DNA of 64,000 nt. Source: Aequorivita iocasae. Lineage in GTDB: Bacteria; Bacteroidota; Bacteroidia; Flavobacteriales; Flavobacteriaceae. The position numbers were made by a program, and so were the translations under genes. Shown piece by piece: positions 9,917-19,211 of the stretch. A model generated the notes under the pieces. It saw only the letters and a program-made list of their open reading frames with translations. It did not search any database and was not told where the DNA came from. The stretch's first letter is position 1, and every line of letters starts with the position of its first letter. Location of the stretch: assembly GCF_016757735.1 (NCBI RefSeq), contig NZ_CP068439.1:2046001-2110000 (forward strand), read 5' to 3'.

Positions 9917-10624
9917 TATAGTATCTTCCTTTTTACGCTTTACAATAAAAGACTCCAATTCCTTACCGTATTTGGAGTCTTTTATTTTTGGCGCCAATGA
10001 ATTATAGACAGTATCCAAGTATTTGATATTTGAATTATAGGCCTCGCTCAAAATCAAGTAGGGCGCTACTTCATAATCTTTATTGTTTAGCGCAAAATTG
10101 ATTGTAGTTAAATATTTACTCGATATAAGCGCTTGTTGTTTTCTGTTTAAATCTATTTCTGATGAATCGTTATTTTTCTTTCCTTTTTTGAAACGTTGTT
10201 CAATATATTCAAGATTTTTTGCCACGTAACGTTGCTTCAGTTTGTCATATTCCTTTAAAATACTATCGTTTGCGGAGCCTTTTACTGTTGCGGCACTGCC
10301 AAAATTTTCCAATTTCGTTTCGATATTCAATTCTCCATTTTCAGCAAAAAATGTAATTCGGTCGTCCCGAAGACTACCATCTTTAAGCCTTACATATAAA
10401 TAATAAATTTCAGGACTTTCCACTTTTTCAGAAAAGGAAAAACTTGAATTTCCGTCAACGATTACAGAATCTACGGTAACCAATACCGTGTCTTCAAATT
10501 TCTGTAGTAGTAACGTGCCCTTTTTAAGTCCTTTCACTGTTCCGGTAAGATTCATCGTTTCCGTATCTGTGGAACAACTTAGCAACGTAAGGAAGATTAT
10601 GGTAAGGGAAAGAATATAGCGCAT
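9911..10624 (-). CDS. Lipoprotein with DUF4369-like domain
   Basis: A 237-residue protein with a lipoprotein signal peptide: hydrophobic stretch then LLSCS, with the lipidated Cys near residue 17. The following region (LTGTVKGLKKGTLLLQKF ... DSV.VDG) is the DUF4369 fold, usually found at the N-terminus of TlpA-like thioredoxins in Bacteroidetes. No thioredoxin domain or CxxC follows, so this is the domain plus a charged helical tail (YDKLKQRYV...). It is probably attached to the periplasmic face of a membrane. Function unknown. Confidence 0.85.
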   Translation of the reverse strand: MRYILSLTIIFLTLLSCSTDTETMNLTGTVKGLKKGTLLLQKFEDTVLVTVDSVIVDGNSSFSFSEKVESPEIYYLYVRLKDGSLRDDRITFFAENGELNIETKLENFGSAATVKGSANDSILKEYDKLKQRYVAKNLEYIEQRFKKGKKNNDSSEIDLNRKQQALISSKYLTTINFALNNKDYEVAPYLILSEAYNSNIKYLDTVYNSLAPKIKDSKYGKELESFIVKRKKEDTIL

Positions 10625-10707
10625 CTTATATTTTTTTAAAGGACAAACCTAAGCCAATAGCAATTGAGATTTTTTAAGGTGCAAAGATGATATTTTTTTT
10701 AGAATTT

Positions 10708-12045
10708 TTATGCGCCTGAAGCCAATTGCATCAAAACCGTACATAAAATCGCAGCTACTGTACCAATGGCATAGCCAAACACAGCCAAAAGAACCCCAAC
10801 CGTTGCCAGTGAAGGGTGAAAAGCAGAAGCAACTATAGGTGCCGAAGCCGCTCCACCAACGTTTGCTTGGCTTCCCACGGCCAAAAAGAAATAGGGTGCG
10901 CGAATCATCTTTGCTACCAAAATCATAATACCTGCGTGTACGGCCATCCAAACCAGACCTATAACAATAAGCCACATATTGTCGAAAATAAGCGTCAAGT
11001 CCATTTTCATTCCTATACTCGCTACCAAAATGTATATAAATACACTTCCAAACTTGCTAGCGCCCGCACCTTCATAAGCTCTTAGTTTTGTAAAAGAAAG
11101 TAGCACTCCAATAATTGTGGTTATGGTTATCATCCAAAAGAAACTGGAATCCAAAAAAGTAAATATATTTCGCGTTATTCCTTTTGGAATACTATCTACT
11201 ACCGATGTAAAATAGGCACTTAACCAATCGCCTCCGAAATGTGCAAAACTTACCGTTCCGAAAGCAATGGCTGCCAAAATCATCAAATCGGTCAAAGTGG
11301 GGTTTCTATCTACGCTTTTGGCATAATCTGAAACTTTGTCCTTCAAACTTTCTATTGCTGAAGTATCTGCTTTCAACCATCTATCAATTCTTGCAGATTT
11401 CCCAATTCCGAAGAGAATGATGGCCATCCAAATGTTTGCTACTACAATATCCACAAATACCATCCCGCCATACAATTTTTGGTTGTAACCGTAAATTTCA
11501 AGCATTGCCGTTTGGTTGGCACCTCCGCCAATCCAGCTTCCTGCAAGTGTAGAGAGTCCCCGCCATACGGCATCGGCACCTTCACCGCCCACAGCCTCGG
11601 GATGGATACTTCCAACTATCAAAACTGCCAACGGTCCCCCAAGTACAATCCCTATCGTTCCTGCAAAAAACATTATCAAGGCTTTAGGCCCTAAGTTGAG
11701 AACGCCTTTTAAATCGATGCTCAGCGTCATTAGCACCAGCGCGGCGGGTAATAAATAACGGCTGGACATATAGTATAGACTAGTACTTCCTTTAGAAGCT
11801 TCGCCAGTTTCAGAAACGGAAGTCCAATCTGGCGAAATAATTCCTGCTGTAGTCAGCAAAGCAGGAAGAAAATAAGCCATAAAAAGTGCAGGGACGACTC
11901 CATAGAATTTTTTCCAAAATCCTTCTTCGCGGGAAGAGGTGTAAAAAATGAAGCCCAGGGCTATCATCAATATTCCAAAAACAATAGTATCGTTGGTAAA
12001 AAGGGGAGTGGTGTCCCTTATTATTTCAGTAGTTGTATCCTGCAT
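10708..12045 (-). CDS. DUF819 family integral membrane protein
   Basis: A 445-residue protein with about eleven to twelve hydrophobic segments and conserved family motifs: STLAGSWIGGGANQTAM, split as STLAGSW and GGGANQ, and QANVGGAASAPIVASAFHP, split as ANVGGAASAP and VASAF. The two glycine-rich motifs are in inverted halves, as in two-fold symmetric transporters. The family is YjcL-like; the substrate is unknown. A loop of polar sequence (SARIDRWLKADTSAIES) separates the halves. It is transcribed alone on the minus strand, followed by the lipoprotein gene in the same direction after about 80 bp. Confidence 0.9.
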   Translation of the reverse strand: MQDTTTEIIRDTTPLFTNDTIVFGILMIALGFIFYTSSREEGFWKKFYGVVPALFMAYFLPALLTTAGIISPDWTSVSETGEASKGSTSLYYMSSRYLLPAALVLMTLSIDLKGVLNLGPKALIMFFAGTIGIVLGGPLAVLIVGSIHPEAVGGEGADAVWRGLSTLAGSWIGGGANQTAMLEIYGYNQKLYGGMVFVDIVVANIWMAIILFGIGKSARIDRWLKADTSAIESLKDKVSDYAKSVDRNPTLTDLMILAAIAFGTVSFAHFGGDWLSAYFTSVVDSIPKGITRNIFTFLDSSFFWMITITTIIGVLLSFTKLRAYEGAGASKFGSVFIYILVASIGMKMDLTLIFDNMWLIVIGLVWMAVHAGIMILVAKMIRAPYFFLAVGSQANVGGAASAPIVASAFHPSLATVGVLLAVFGYAIGTVAAILCTVLMQLASGA

Positions 12046-12088
12046 TTTGATGGTTTTGACGCAAAATACAATTATTTTTTAATTTGTA

Positions 12089-13018
12089 TTATTTTTTGAT
12101 AAAATCACTAATAACTGAAATTAATTTAGGAGCTACGGGCAGATTATAAATATTGTAAGACTTGCTATTCTCCAGATCATTCCCTTCAATTTCTTTTAAA
12201 ACATGATTCATTTTTTCAATGATTGCATATGTTGCATCAGGTTTTGCGTTTTTTAATAATTCTGCTTCAGAAACCTGTACTTGAATATCCTTATCACCAT
12301 TAACGATTAAGACTGGAATGTTGAGTTTTGTAATTTCAACCTTGGGATCATACTGCATCCAAGTGAATATGAAAGGCTGAATTTCTTTCCTAAAAATTGA
12401 AGCTAAGCCAGGACTGTAATTAAGGGCAACCCCATTTGCTCTTAAATCGTCAAAAGATGTGCGGGCATTATCTACTAGCCCTGGGGCTTGGTTGGCAAGT
12501 TGGTCTATAATTACATCATCAATTTCCTGTCCGGCACCCGCAATGGAAATAAACCCATCTGCGGCTTGCTGAGCAGCCACCATCCCCACAAGTGAGCCTT
12601 GACTGTGGCCGATGATGTAGACTTTTGAAAAGCGTTCATCTTTCTTAAAATAGTTGAGTACGGCCGTAGCATCTTCAATAAAGTCATCAAAACGAATGTT
12701 TTTTTCATTCAAAGCACGCATTTTCATTTGCTTTACAATTCTTTTGTCATATCTGAATGATGCAATATTGTTATCATATAAACCTTCGGCTAAAAATTTT
12801 ATGGAATTGTTTACCACCATTTGCTGATTGCCATTCCTGTCAGTCGGACCGCTACCGCCTATTATTATTGCAAGAGGTGGTTTTTCGGTTTTTTCCGGAA
12901 CCATTAAGGTACCATCAATTAGGGGAGTGATGCTTAAATCTTCAGAATTATATTTTTTGTTTTGGGCCGTTGCTATTATTCCGAAGAAGAAAAAAAAGAT
13001 TACAAGCGTATTTTTCAT
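12089..13018 (-). CDS. Exported alpha/beta hydrolase
   Basis: A 309-residue serine hydrolase with a signal peptide (MKNTLVIFFFFFGIIATAQ). The oxyanion region GGSGPTDRNGN and nucleophile elbow GHSQGS are clear; the acid lies in VNGDKDIQV and the catalytic His in KMNHVLKEI. This architecture matches secreted acyl-esterase-like hydrolases common in Bacteroidetes. It is likely periplasmic; the substrate cannot be inferred. The start was chosen for the signal peptide. It is separated by 44 bp from the DUF819 gene, in the same direction. Confidence 0.9.
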   Translation of the reverse strand: MKNTLVIFFFFFGIIATAQNKKYNSEDLSITPLIDGTLMVPEKTEKPPLAIIIGGSGPTDRNGNQQMVVNNSIKFLAEGLYDNNIASFRYDKRIVKQMKMRALNEKNIRFDDFIEDATAVLNYFKKDERFSKVYIIGHSQGSLVGMVAAQQAADGFISIAGAGQEIDDVIIDQLANQAPGLVDNARTSFDDLRANGVALNYSPGLASIFRKEIQPFIFTWMQYDPKVEITKLNIPVLIVNGDKDIQVQVSEAELLKNAKPDATYAIIEKMNHVLKEIEGNDLENSKSYNIYNLPVAPKLISVISDFIKK

Positions 13019-13192
13019 GTATTGTGTATTTTACTTGACAATTCAGTAGTTATGTTTTAACAGTCAAATCTGGTTTATATTGCTTTTATGTCTAATATGA
13101 ATATTTCAAGCTTATATAAATGAAATTATTTATAATGAGTTGTTTTTTTTAGTATTTGAAAAGTTTTAAATCAGTTTTGAAATTAGGGATGT

Positions 13193-13200
13193 TATCTTTG
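13193..13200 (+). promoter_or_regulatory. Bacteroidetes -7 element (TATCTTTG) before nuclease
   Basis: TATCTTTG sits 41 bp before the preferred nuclease start, with TTTTG at 13175-13179 upstream; the spacing to a -33 box is not ideal. Confidence 0.55.
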
Positions 13201-13240
13201 CCGAAATTGACGACTTATCTCAATGTTAAAACTATCAATA

Positions 13241-14017
13241 ATGAAAAAAATAATGATTGTGCTTTTTACCTGTTTACTTTCCAACGGTATTATTGCTGCA
13301 GAAGACTGGGGAAAAACCGGACATAGGGTTGTAGGTGAAATAGCCGAAAAATATTTAAACAAAAAAACAGAAAAGGAAATTTCAAAATTGCTGAACGGTC
13401 ATTCCCTCGCATTTGTAGCGAATTATGCTGATGATATTAAAAGTGACCGGCAATATGATGGGTACAAACCGTGGCACTATGTAAATTTCCCTTTCGGCGA
13501 AAAGTATGAAGGCCATCACCGTAATGAAAATGGTGATATTATTCAGGGAATTGAAAAATGCATTTCTGTTTTAAAAAACAATAATTCCCCAACGGAAGAA
13601 AAGATTTTTTATCTAAAAATGTTAGTCCATTTTATGGGCGATCTGCACCAACCCTTGCACATTGGTTTGGAAGATGATAAAGGTGGTAATGATTTTCAGG
13701 TACGCTGGTTTAGCGATGGTACCAATCTCCATACGGTTTGGGATTCCAAAATGTTAGATTTTTACGATATGTCCTATACCGAACTTGCTGTAAATACTGA
13801 TGTGCTCACTAAACCACAAGTTGAAGCTATAAAAAAAGGTTCTGTTTTGGATTGGATGTATGAAAGTCGTGCGCTTTGCGAAAACATTTATGGAAATACC
13901 GAAATTGGCGAAAAACTAGGTTACGGGTATATGTATGAATATATGGATGTTTTGCGATTTCAACTTCAAAAGGGTGGAATACGTTTGGCCGAAGTTTTAA
14001 ATAATGTTTTTAGTTAA
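13241..14017 (+). CDS. S1/P1 family zinc-dependent nuclease
   Basis: A secreted phospholipase C/P1-fold nuclease that degrades single-stranded nucleic acids using three zinc ions. The preferred start (258 residues) gives a signal peptide beginning MKKIMIVLF; an in-frame ATG at 13223 would add six residues. After cleavage the mature end carries the conserved Trp (AEDWGKTGHR), whose backbone binds zinc in this family. Other ligand motifs are HYVNFPF, HFMGDLHQPLHIG and GGNDFQV, followed by NLHTVWDSKMLD. All key His and Asp residues are present, so it should be active. Likely periplasmic or secreted, with a role in nutrient scavenging. Confidence 0.93.
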   Translation: MKKIMIVLFTCLLSNGIIAAEDWGKTGHRVVGEIAEKYLNKKTEKEISKLLNGHSLAFVANYADDIKSDRQYDGYKPWHYVNFPFGEKYEGHHRNENGDIIQGIEKCISVLKNNNSPTEEKIFYLKMLVHFMGDLHQPLHIGLEDDKGGNDFQVRWFSDGTNLHTVWDSKMLDFYDMSYTELAVNTDVLTKPQVEAIKKGSVLDWMYESRALCENIYGNTEIGEKLGYGYMYEYMDVLRFQLQKGGIRLAEVLNNVFS

Positions 14018-14032
14018 TCACAGCCTCTTCCA

Positions 14033-14383
14033 TTAGGTGTATATATATGCCCAATACATTAGCCCAAATTGCAATGGAAGCCTCAAAATGAGCAGCCATT
14101 TAGGTAAATTCATTGCTACTTTTTCATTTTGGAGCATATAGATGTGTACCGGTATAAAAGCGAAAAGCATTGCAATAATTCCCCAGGCAGCTTCTTCCTG
14201 TGTATTTTTATTCAATATCATAAAGCCCAAAACCATTTCTGCGACACCGCTTAACATAACCGCCGTAGTATGTGCAGGAATATATGGAGGCATAATACGT
14301 TCATATAATTTTGGTTTTCTAAAGTGATTCATTCCTGCGAGTATATAAAGCACTCCCATTAAATATTGATGCCACGGTAACAT
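14033..14383 (-). CDS. DoxX-like small membrane protein
   Basis: A 116-residue protein with four hydrophobic helices. The N-terminal GVLYILAGMNHFRKP and the following MPPYIPAH match DoxX-family membrane proteins common in Bacteroidetes. There is no catalytic motif. It is convergent with the nuclease gene, with 15 bp between stops. Function unknown. Confidence 0.82.
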   Translation of the reverse strand: MLPWHQYLMGVLYILAGMNHFRKPKLYERIMPPYIPAHTTAVMLSGVAEMVLGFMILNKNTQEEAAWGIIAMLFAFIPVHIYMLQNEKVAMNLPKWLLILRLPLQFGLMYWAYIYT

Positions 14384-14455
14384 AAAGTTAATTTTTTTAG
14401 ATTTTAAAAGTACTCTTTTTTTGACTATTCCATGGCGCCAGAATATTTCAAAATA

Positions 14456-14486
14456 GAAAAGCCTCCTTATGTTTCCATAAGAAGGC
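14456..14486 (-). terminator. Terminator of the 1501-residue secreted protein gene
   Basis: Read on the minus strand, GCCTTCTTATG pairs with CATAAGGAGGC (11 bp, one G.U, loop GAAA), followed by TTTTCTATTTT. Confidence 0.85.
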
Positions 14487-14515
14487 CTTCAAGTTTAAAT
14501 TATTTATGAAGAAAA

Positions 14516-17500
14516 TTATTCTTTAATCAAGCGCTTCACAGTGCTTGCGTTGTCACCAATAATCTGTACCATGTAAACTCCAGAAGCAAGTGATGAAACA
14601 TCTACTGCTCTTTCACCTTGCATAGTGCGAAGGTCTGTTTGGTTTACTAGTTTTCCGTTTATGTCATAGATCATCATCTTCTCTAGGGAGATGTTGGTCT
14701 TGTTGACAAGGTTCACAACGCTGCTCGCTGGATTTGGATATAGTGCCAGTCCGGCATCCAGTGAGTTGGTATCCACGCCAAGAACAGTTTCCACGATAAG
14801 CTCAAAGTCACAGGTAGCTGTGTTTCCGTACTCATCGGTGGCGGTCATCGTAATGGTATAAGTTCCATCAGGAAGTGCTGTTCCAGGAGCAGGGTCTTGG
14901 GTTGTGATAGTCACAGGGTCTGTACAGTTGTCATCAGCTGTTGCCTCGCCAGTGGCGAAATAATCAGGCAAGATGTAGAACAGGTTGCCTGCTCCCGGAT
15001 CAACGGTTTGATCGGCTGGGCAGGTAAGTTCTGGTGCCAAAAGATCAACTACGGTTATCACTGCAGTACAGGCTGCAATATTACCACTAGCATCACTGGC
15101 AAATACCGTGACGGTTATAGGCGTTCCTATATCAGCACAACTAACTGTTGGCACATCTACCGCAAGTACAGTAATACCACAAGCATCATATGAGAGGGGG
15201 CCTCCGGGTATTTCAACGAAAAAGGCATCACCATCAGAGTTAGTAAGTGTAAGGTTCCAGTTCGCTGGATCAAATTGACCTTCAAAGCCTGGCATAAAAT
15301 TACTTATCACTGTTTCATTATTTCCAAGAAGATTATCATCGGTTTGCGAACGGAATCCGAAAACATCGCCTGGTGCAACAGCTACAGAGGCACTACCAGA
15401 TTGGTTACCCTGTGCTGGATTAGTCAATTGAGTATAGGTGCCATTCAAAAGGTAGCCGAAACTATCAAAACCTGGATCATCATTTGAAGTATAATCCCAA
15501 TCAAAAGATACGGTCGCTGCTTCTGTTACACTTACGGTAAAATCTGTAAAACCTTCACCTATTGAACCATTATCACTACCAATAACCATTACCTCATAGG
15601 TGGTTGGTAATGTAGCCAATAACGCCATGGGGTCAACAGTTGCAGTGCCATCGGGGCCAAGCTCGATAGTGGCGTCCTGGCATACAAGTACGGGTGCGGT
15701 ATTGTCAATAACGTTAACGGTTGCAATACAGGTGGATGCGTTTCCACTGTCATCGGTAACAGTAACCTCAATCTGGTTTTCCCCAAGATCGGCACAGGTA
15801 AAGTCAAGTCCAGAGCCTCCCCCTACGGTATAGTTAATGGTTCCATTCCAAACACGCGGAGAAAAAACCGATCCGCTAAACGCGCCGCTTACTGCCGCAC
15901 CCAGGGTTAGAGAAAGGTCTGCATTTGAGTATGCTTCATTGGTACCATCTCCATTAGTATAGCGTGGTACTGCATCCATGATAATTGCAATGCCATATGT
16001 AGTATTAGCATTTAAAGTTACAGGTGAAGCTAAGGTTACGCTGCTTGGTACATCTGTACCTGCACCCGTTCCAGTTCCTGTAGTTACAGGAGATCCCCAG
16101 GCTCCGGGATTAAGTTCATTTCCAACATAGCTACCGACCAAGGTATAAAAATCAAGGTTGATTGCAGAGGTGCTAGAAGTATTAACCTCAAGGTCTGTAA
16201 TTTCAATATCATTTGGGCCTACGGTAAGATCATACATAACTGTCCATCCGGCTGCTCCTCCGTTGTTAGAGGTAAATAATGTTGATAATGAACCCATGCC
16301 TCCACCACCGGTTCCTCCTACTGTAATAGTATATCCACAAGCCTCATCTATGTTTATCAATAAGTCCATAGGATCAATGCTTGCCATTCCATTTGCATCA
16401 AGTATTACATCAAGTGGTGTTGCAGATACATCATAGGAATATTCAATGCCCCAAGCATTAAGGGTTCCTGTATCTCCACCGGCGTTATCTGATACAGTTA
16501 GCGTCCAGTCTCCCAACGTGCTCTCTCCGTCAAATGCTGACAATGGATTGTTAGGAGTAAATGAACCTGAAGCGGCAGGAGGACCAGGCTGGCATTCGTC
16601 TTCAATCGGACTTGCTGCTTCATCGTCAAGCGTGATCAAAAGGTTGTTGCTGCTACAACCAAACCCTGTTCCGGTATATCCCATTCTGTCTACAATCACT
16701 GCAGTTGTCCCTGCAGGAGACTGTAGTGTAACAATTAAGTCACCTACCCAAGTATGGGTGATGTCTAAGTTTACATTAAGATCGGTAATTTCAAAATCGT
16801 CCGCCACGGTTATTGTGGTCGATACTCCCGCTGGGTTATTGTCGGTAATTGGCAGTGCTGGGCTATCAGAAACTGTATCGGTTACTGTAGCGGGCTCACC
16901 AATACAAGTGATAGCTGGTGCGGTATTATCTTCAACTGTAACTGTAGCTGCACACGTAGAGGAATTTCCACTTGCATCGGTAACCATTAAGTAAATCGTG
17001 TTTGCACCAACCATTGAACAGTCGAAAGTTCCACCAAAAGCATCGGGAATAATATCATAGGTCAATCCTCCATTAAATACACGTGGACTAAAAGCGGTTC
17101 CGCTAAACGGAATATTACTTGCAGCCCCCAACGACATAGAAACATCGGCATTTGAAAAATTTTGATTTGCTCCGTTACCATTTGTGTATCGATGCGCATG
17201 AGTTGCGTCCATCACAATTGCCATAGCATATGTTGTTCCAGATTGCAAAGTAATTGAAGAGCTTAAAGTTGCCGTAGAAGGAACATCGGTTCCTGCTGTA
17301 ACTCCAGATCCTGATGCAACTGGAGATCCCCATGGGGCGGGATTACCGGTATTGCCAACATAAGTTCCTTCAAACGCATAGACATTTATAGTAAAAGGAT
17401 CGCCGGCGGCAGTAGTAGTATTTACGTCAATTGCAGTAAGAGCAATATCACTTGGCCCGACTGTTACATCAAAATAGACAGCACCGCCTGGGTTACCTCC

Positions 17501-19021
17501 GTTTGTGCCCACAAAAATAGTCTGAAGATTTCCAGAACCGGCAGGTCCCGAAGTGCCAAACTCATACGTTACAATACTACAATTGTCTAAAGAACCATTA
17601 TCTATTTCAAGTGGATCTAGCTCGTATAACCCATCTTCATCCAATTCAACTGTAATATTTTGGCAAATTACATTAGGGGCTTCGTTATCTACAACGGTTA
17701 CCATAAATTGACAGGTTGAAGTATTGCCATCGCTGTCAGTTACCGAAAGTGTAACGGTAGTGTCTCCCACAGCAAATAAACTTCCACTAGCCGGGGTGGC
17801 AATTATATCTCCAGATATGTTGCCGTCTTCAGTATCAAAAGCTACTCCCGCAAAGTTTACAGCAGCTCCACAAACACCGGAATCGTTATTTACGACAATA
17901 TTAGCCGGACATGCTATAATTGGTGGGTCGCCTATAACCACTGCAGGAAATCCAGAAATATTCAGATCAAAAGGACCTGTGGCTCCTCCAAAACTATGAA
18001 CTAATATATAATATGTTGAAGAACCATCAGTATTAAACGATACTTGACTTTGAAGACCACAGAAATCATCGTTTCCTGCTACACAAGTAAAAGCTCCACA
18101 AGAACCATTGTAAACGCTAATTTTAGTATCAAAGGCAGCTCCTCCACATAAACTCAAGGTAACTGCAGAGCCGGTAATTGAATTATCAGTGAATTTATAC
18201 CAAACTCCTGGGGAGGTGATACTAGTGCCACAAAATGGATTTCCAGAATCAGTACTTGCAAAAACGGTTGTGCCACTTATTGTTCCATCGCCAGTAATAG
18301 TAATAGCATTAGCGCATAAATCGTTTGGCGGAGCAGCTTCTGCCTCCAACTTCATTGAAAAATTATTTATCAAGCCAAAGTTTCTAGTGCAGCCATTGTT
18401 AGCCACTATACTTCCGCACCTTTGAACTACGCTCAGGGGTGGTTCTCCAGCTGGTTGTGATCCAATTACAGGATTTTCGTTCAATATCCAAAAAACATCA
18501 TTTCTACTTGCCTTGAGGGCAACTGAAATGGTATTGTCTATTTCAGAATAGAGGTTAACATTGGGGAGTGTAAAAACAACGGAATAGATAAAGCCCAAAG
18601 GGCCTGGCGTTACCGTTTGTGTAACTGTTGATGCTGCTACTAAAGTGCCGGGTCCACTACCACAAGCACCTGTTGCACCATTAGTGGTACAGTCTGTATA
18701 TATGCTTAGTGTTAAATCATATGGAGCGGCAGAAGCTAAATTAAAAACATTTACCGTTACCTTTTGTAGTATTCTGTTGCTGCCTGCCATAACAATAGCA
18801 TCTGCCATTGAAGTACTAGGGCCATTTGCGGTTGCGGTTATTTCAGCACCATTGGCTCCTAAATTGTCAGTTTCATAAATTGTGGTCAAAGCACGCGACT
18901 GCATGTTTTGCGTTGCGGACACTCGTGCATTACCAAGCGCCGTTGCTACTCTTTCTTCCTGAGCATTTGCAACAAATAGTGTGCAAAGCCCAAAAATTAA
19001 GAACATTGTAATTTTTTTCAT
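14516..19021 (-). CDS. Large secreted mosaic protein with HYR and P domains and type A T9SS tail
   Basis: A 1501-residue exported protein with a signal peptide (MKKITMFLIFGLCTLFVANA). From N to C it shows a GEVED-like or complement-like beta region, an HYR domain (from about 369: IACPANIVVNNDSG), a roughly 160-residue beta module (about 495-657), and a proprotein-convertase P domain (about 738-860: DLNVNLDITHTWVGDL, GDWTLTVSDNAGGDTG). A second copy of the 160-residue module (about 910-1064) follows, then more HYR-like repeats. It ends in a Por secretion tail (LYPNPASSVV ... LASGVYMVQI), a type A T9SS signal. The repeated module interrupts what reads as ordinary HYR text each time. No protease domain was seen. 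It is probably a surface or secreted adhesin-like protein. Confidence 0.9.
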   Translation of the reverse strand: MKKITMFLIFGLCTLFVANAQEERVATALGNARVSATQNMQSRALTTIYETDNLGANGAEITATANGPSTSMADAIVMAGSNRILQKVTVNVFNLASAAPYDLTLSIYTDCTTNGATGACGSGPGTLVAASTVTQTVTPGPLGFIYSVVFTLPNVNLYSEIDNTISVALKASRNDVFWILNENPVIGSQPAGEPPLSVVQRCGSIVANNGCTRNFGLINNFSMKLEAEAAPPNDLCANAITITGDGTISGTTVFASTDSGNPFCGTSITSPGVWYKFTDNSITGSAVTLSLCGGAAFDTKISVYNGSCGAFTCVAGNDDFCGLQSQVSFNTDGSSTYYILVHSFGGATGPFDLNISGFPAVVIGDPPIIACPANIVVNNDSGVCGAAVNFAGVAFDTEDGNISGDIIATPASGSLFAVGDTTVTLSVTDSDGNTSTCQFMVTVVDNEAPNVICQNITVELDEDGLYELDPLEIDNGSLDNCSIVTYEFGTSGPAGSGNLQTIFVGTNGGNPGGAVYFDVTVGPSDIALTAIDVNTTTAAGDPFTINVYAFEGTYVGNTGNPAPWGSPVASGSGVTAGTDVPSTATLSSSITLQSGTTYAMAIVMDATHAHRYTNGNGANQNFSNADVSMSLGAASNIPFSGTAFSPRVFNGGLTYDIIPDAFGGTFDCSMVGANTIYLMVTDASGNSSTCAATVTVEDNTAPAITCIGEPATVTDTVSDSPALPITDNNPAGVSTTITVADDFEITDLNVNLDITHTWVGDLIVTLQSPAGTTAVIVDRMGYTGTGFGCSSNNLLITLDDEAASPIEDECQPGPPAASGSFTPNNPLSAFDGESTLGDWTLTVSDNAGGDTGTLNAWGIEYSYDVSATPLDVILDANGMASIDPMDLLINIDEACGYTITVGGTGGGGMGSLSTLFTSNNGGAAGWTVMYDLTVGPNDIEITDLEVNTSSTSAINLDFYTLVGSYVGNELNPGAWGSPVTTGTGTGAGTDVPSSVTLASPVTLNANTTYGIAIIMDAVPRYTNGDGTNEAYSNADLSLTLGAAVSGAFSGSVFSPRVWNGTINYTVGGGSGLDFTCADLGENQIEVTVTDDSGNASTCIATVNVIDNTAPVLVCQDATIELGPDGTATVDPMALLATLPTTYEVMVIGSDNGSIGEGFTDFTVSVTEAATVSFDWDYTSNDDPGFDSFGYLLNGTYTQLTNPAQGNQSGSASVAVAPGDVFGFRSQTDDNLLGNNETVISNFMPGFEGQFDPANWNLTLTNSDGDAFFVEIPGGPLSYDACGITVLAVDVPTVSCADIGTPITVTVFASDASGNIAACTAVITVVDLLAPELTCPADQTVDPGAGNLFYILPDYFATGEATADDNCTDPVTITTQDPAPGTALPDGTYTITMTATDEYGNTATCDFELIVETVLGVDTNSLDAGLALYPNPASSVVNLVNKTNISLEKMMIYDINGKLVNQTDLRTMQGERAVDVSSLASGVYMVQIIGDNASTVKRLIKE

Positions 19022-19152
19022 AATCGGAATGATTTTATAGTTAGACCATTAAAAGTATGTTAAAATTCCGAAATAAACCATATTATGTTTAAGTTTTTAT
19101 GTTAAATATTGTGTATATAAAAATCTATTTAAGATTATTCTGAAATATCAAT

Positions 19153-19192
19153 AAAAAAGGCCACTGCAGTATATTTTGCAATGGCCTTTTAT
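19153..19192. terminator. Bidirectional terminator after htpG
   Basis: AAAAGGCCA(C/T)TGCA arms (about 14 bp with one G.U) surround a short loop, with T-rich sequence on both sides. It serves htpG on the minus strand. Confidence 0.8.
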
Positions 19193-19211
19193 ATTTTTTA
19201 TTTGATTAATT

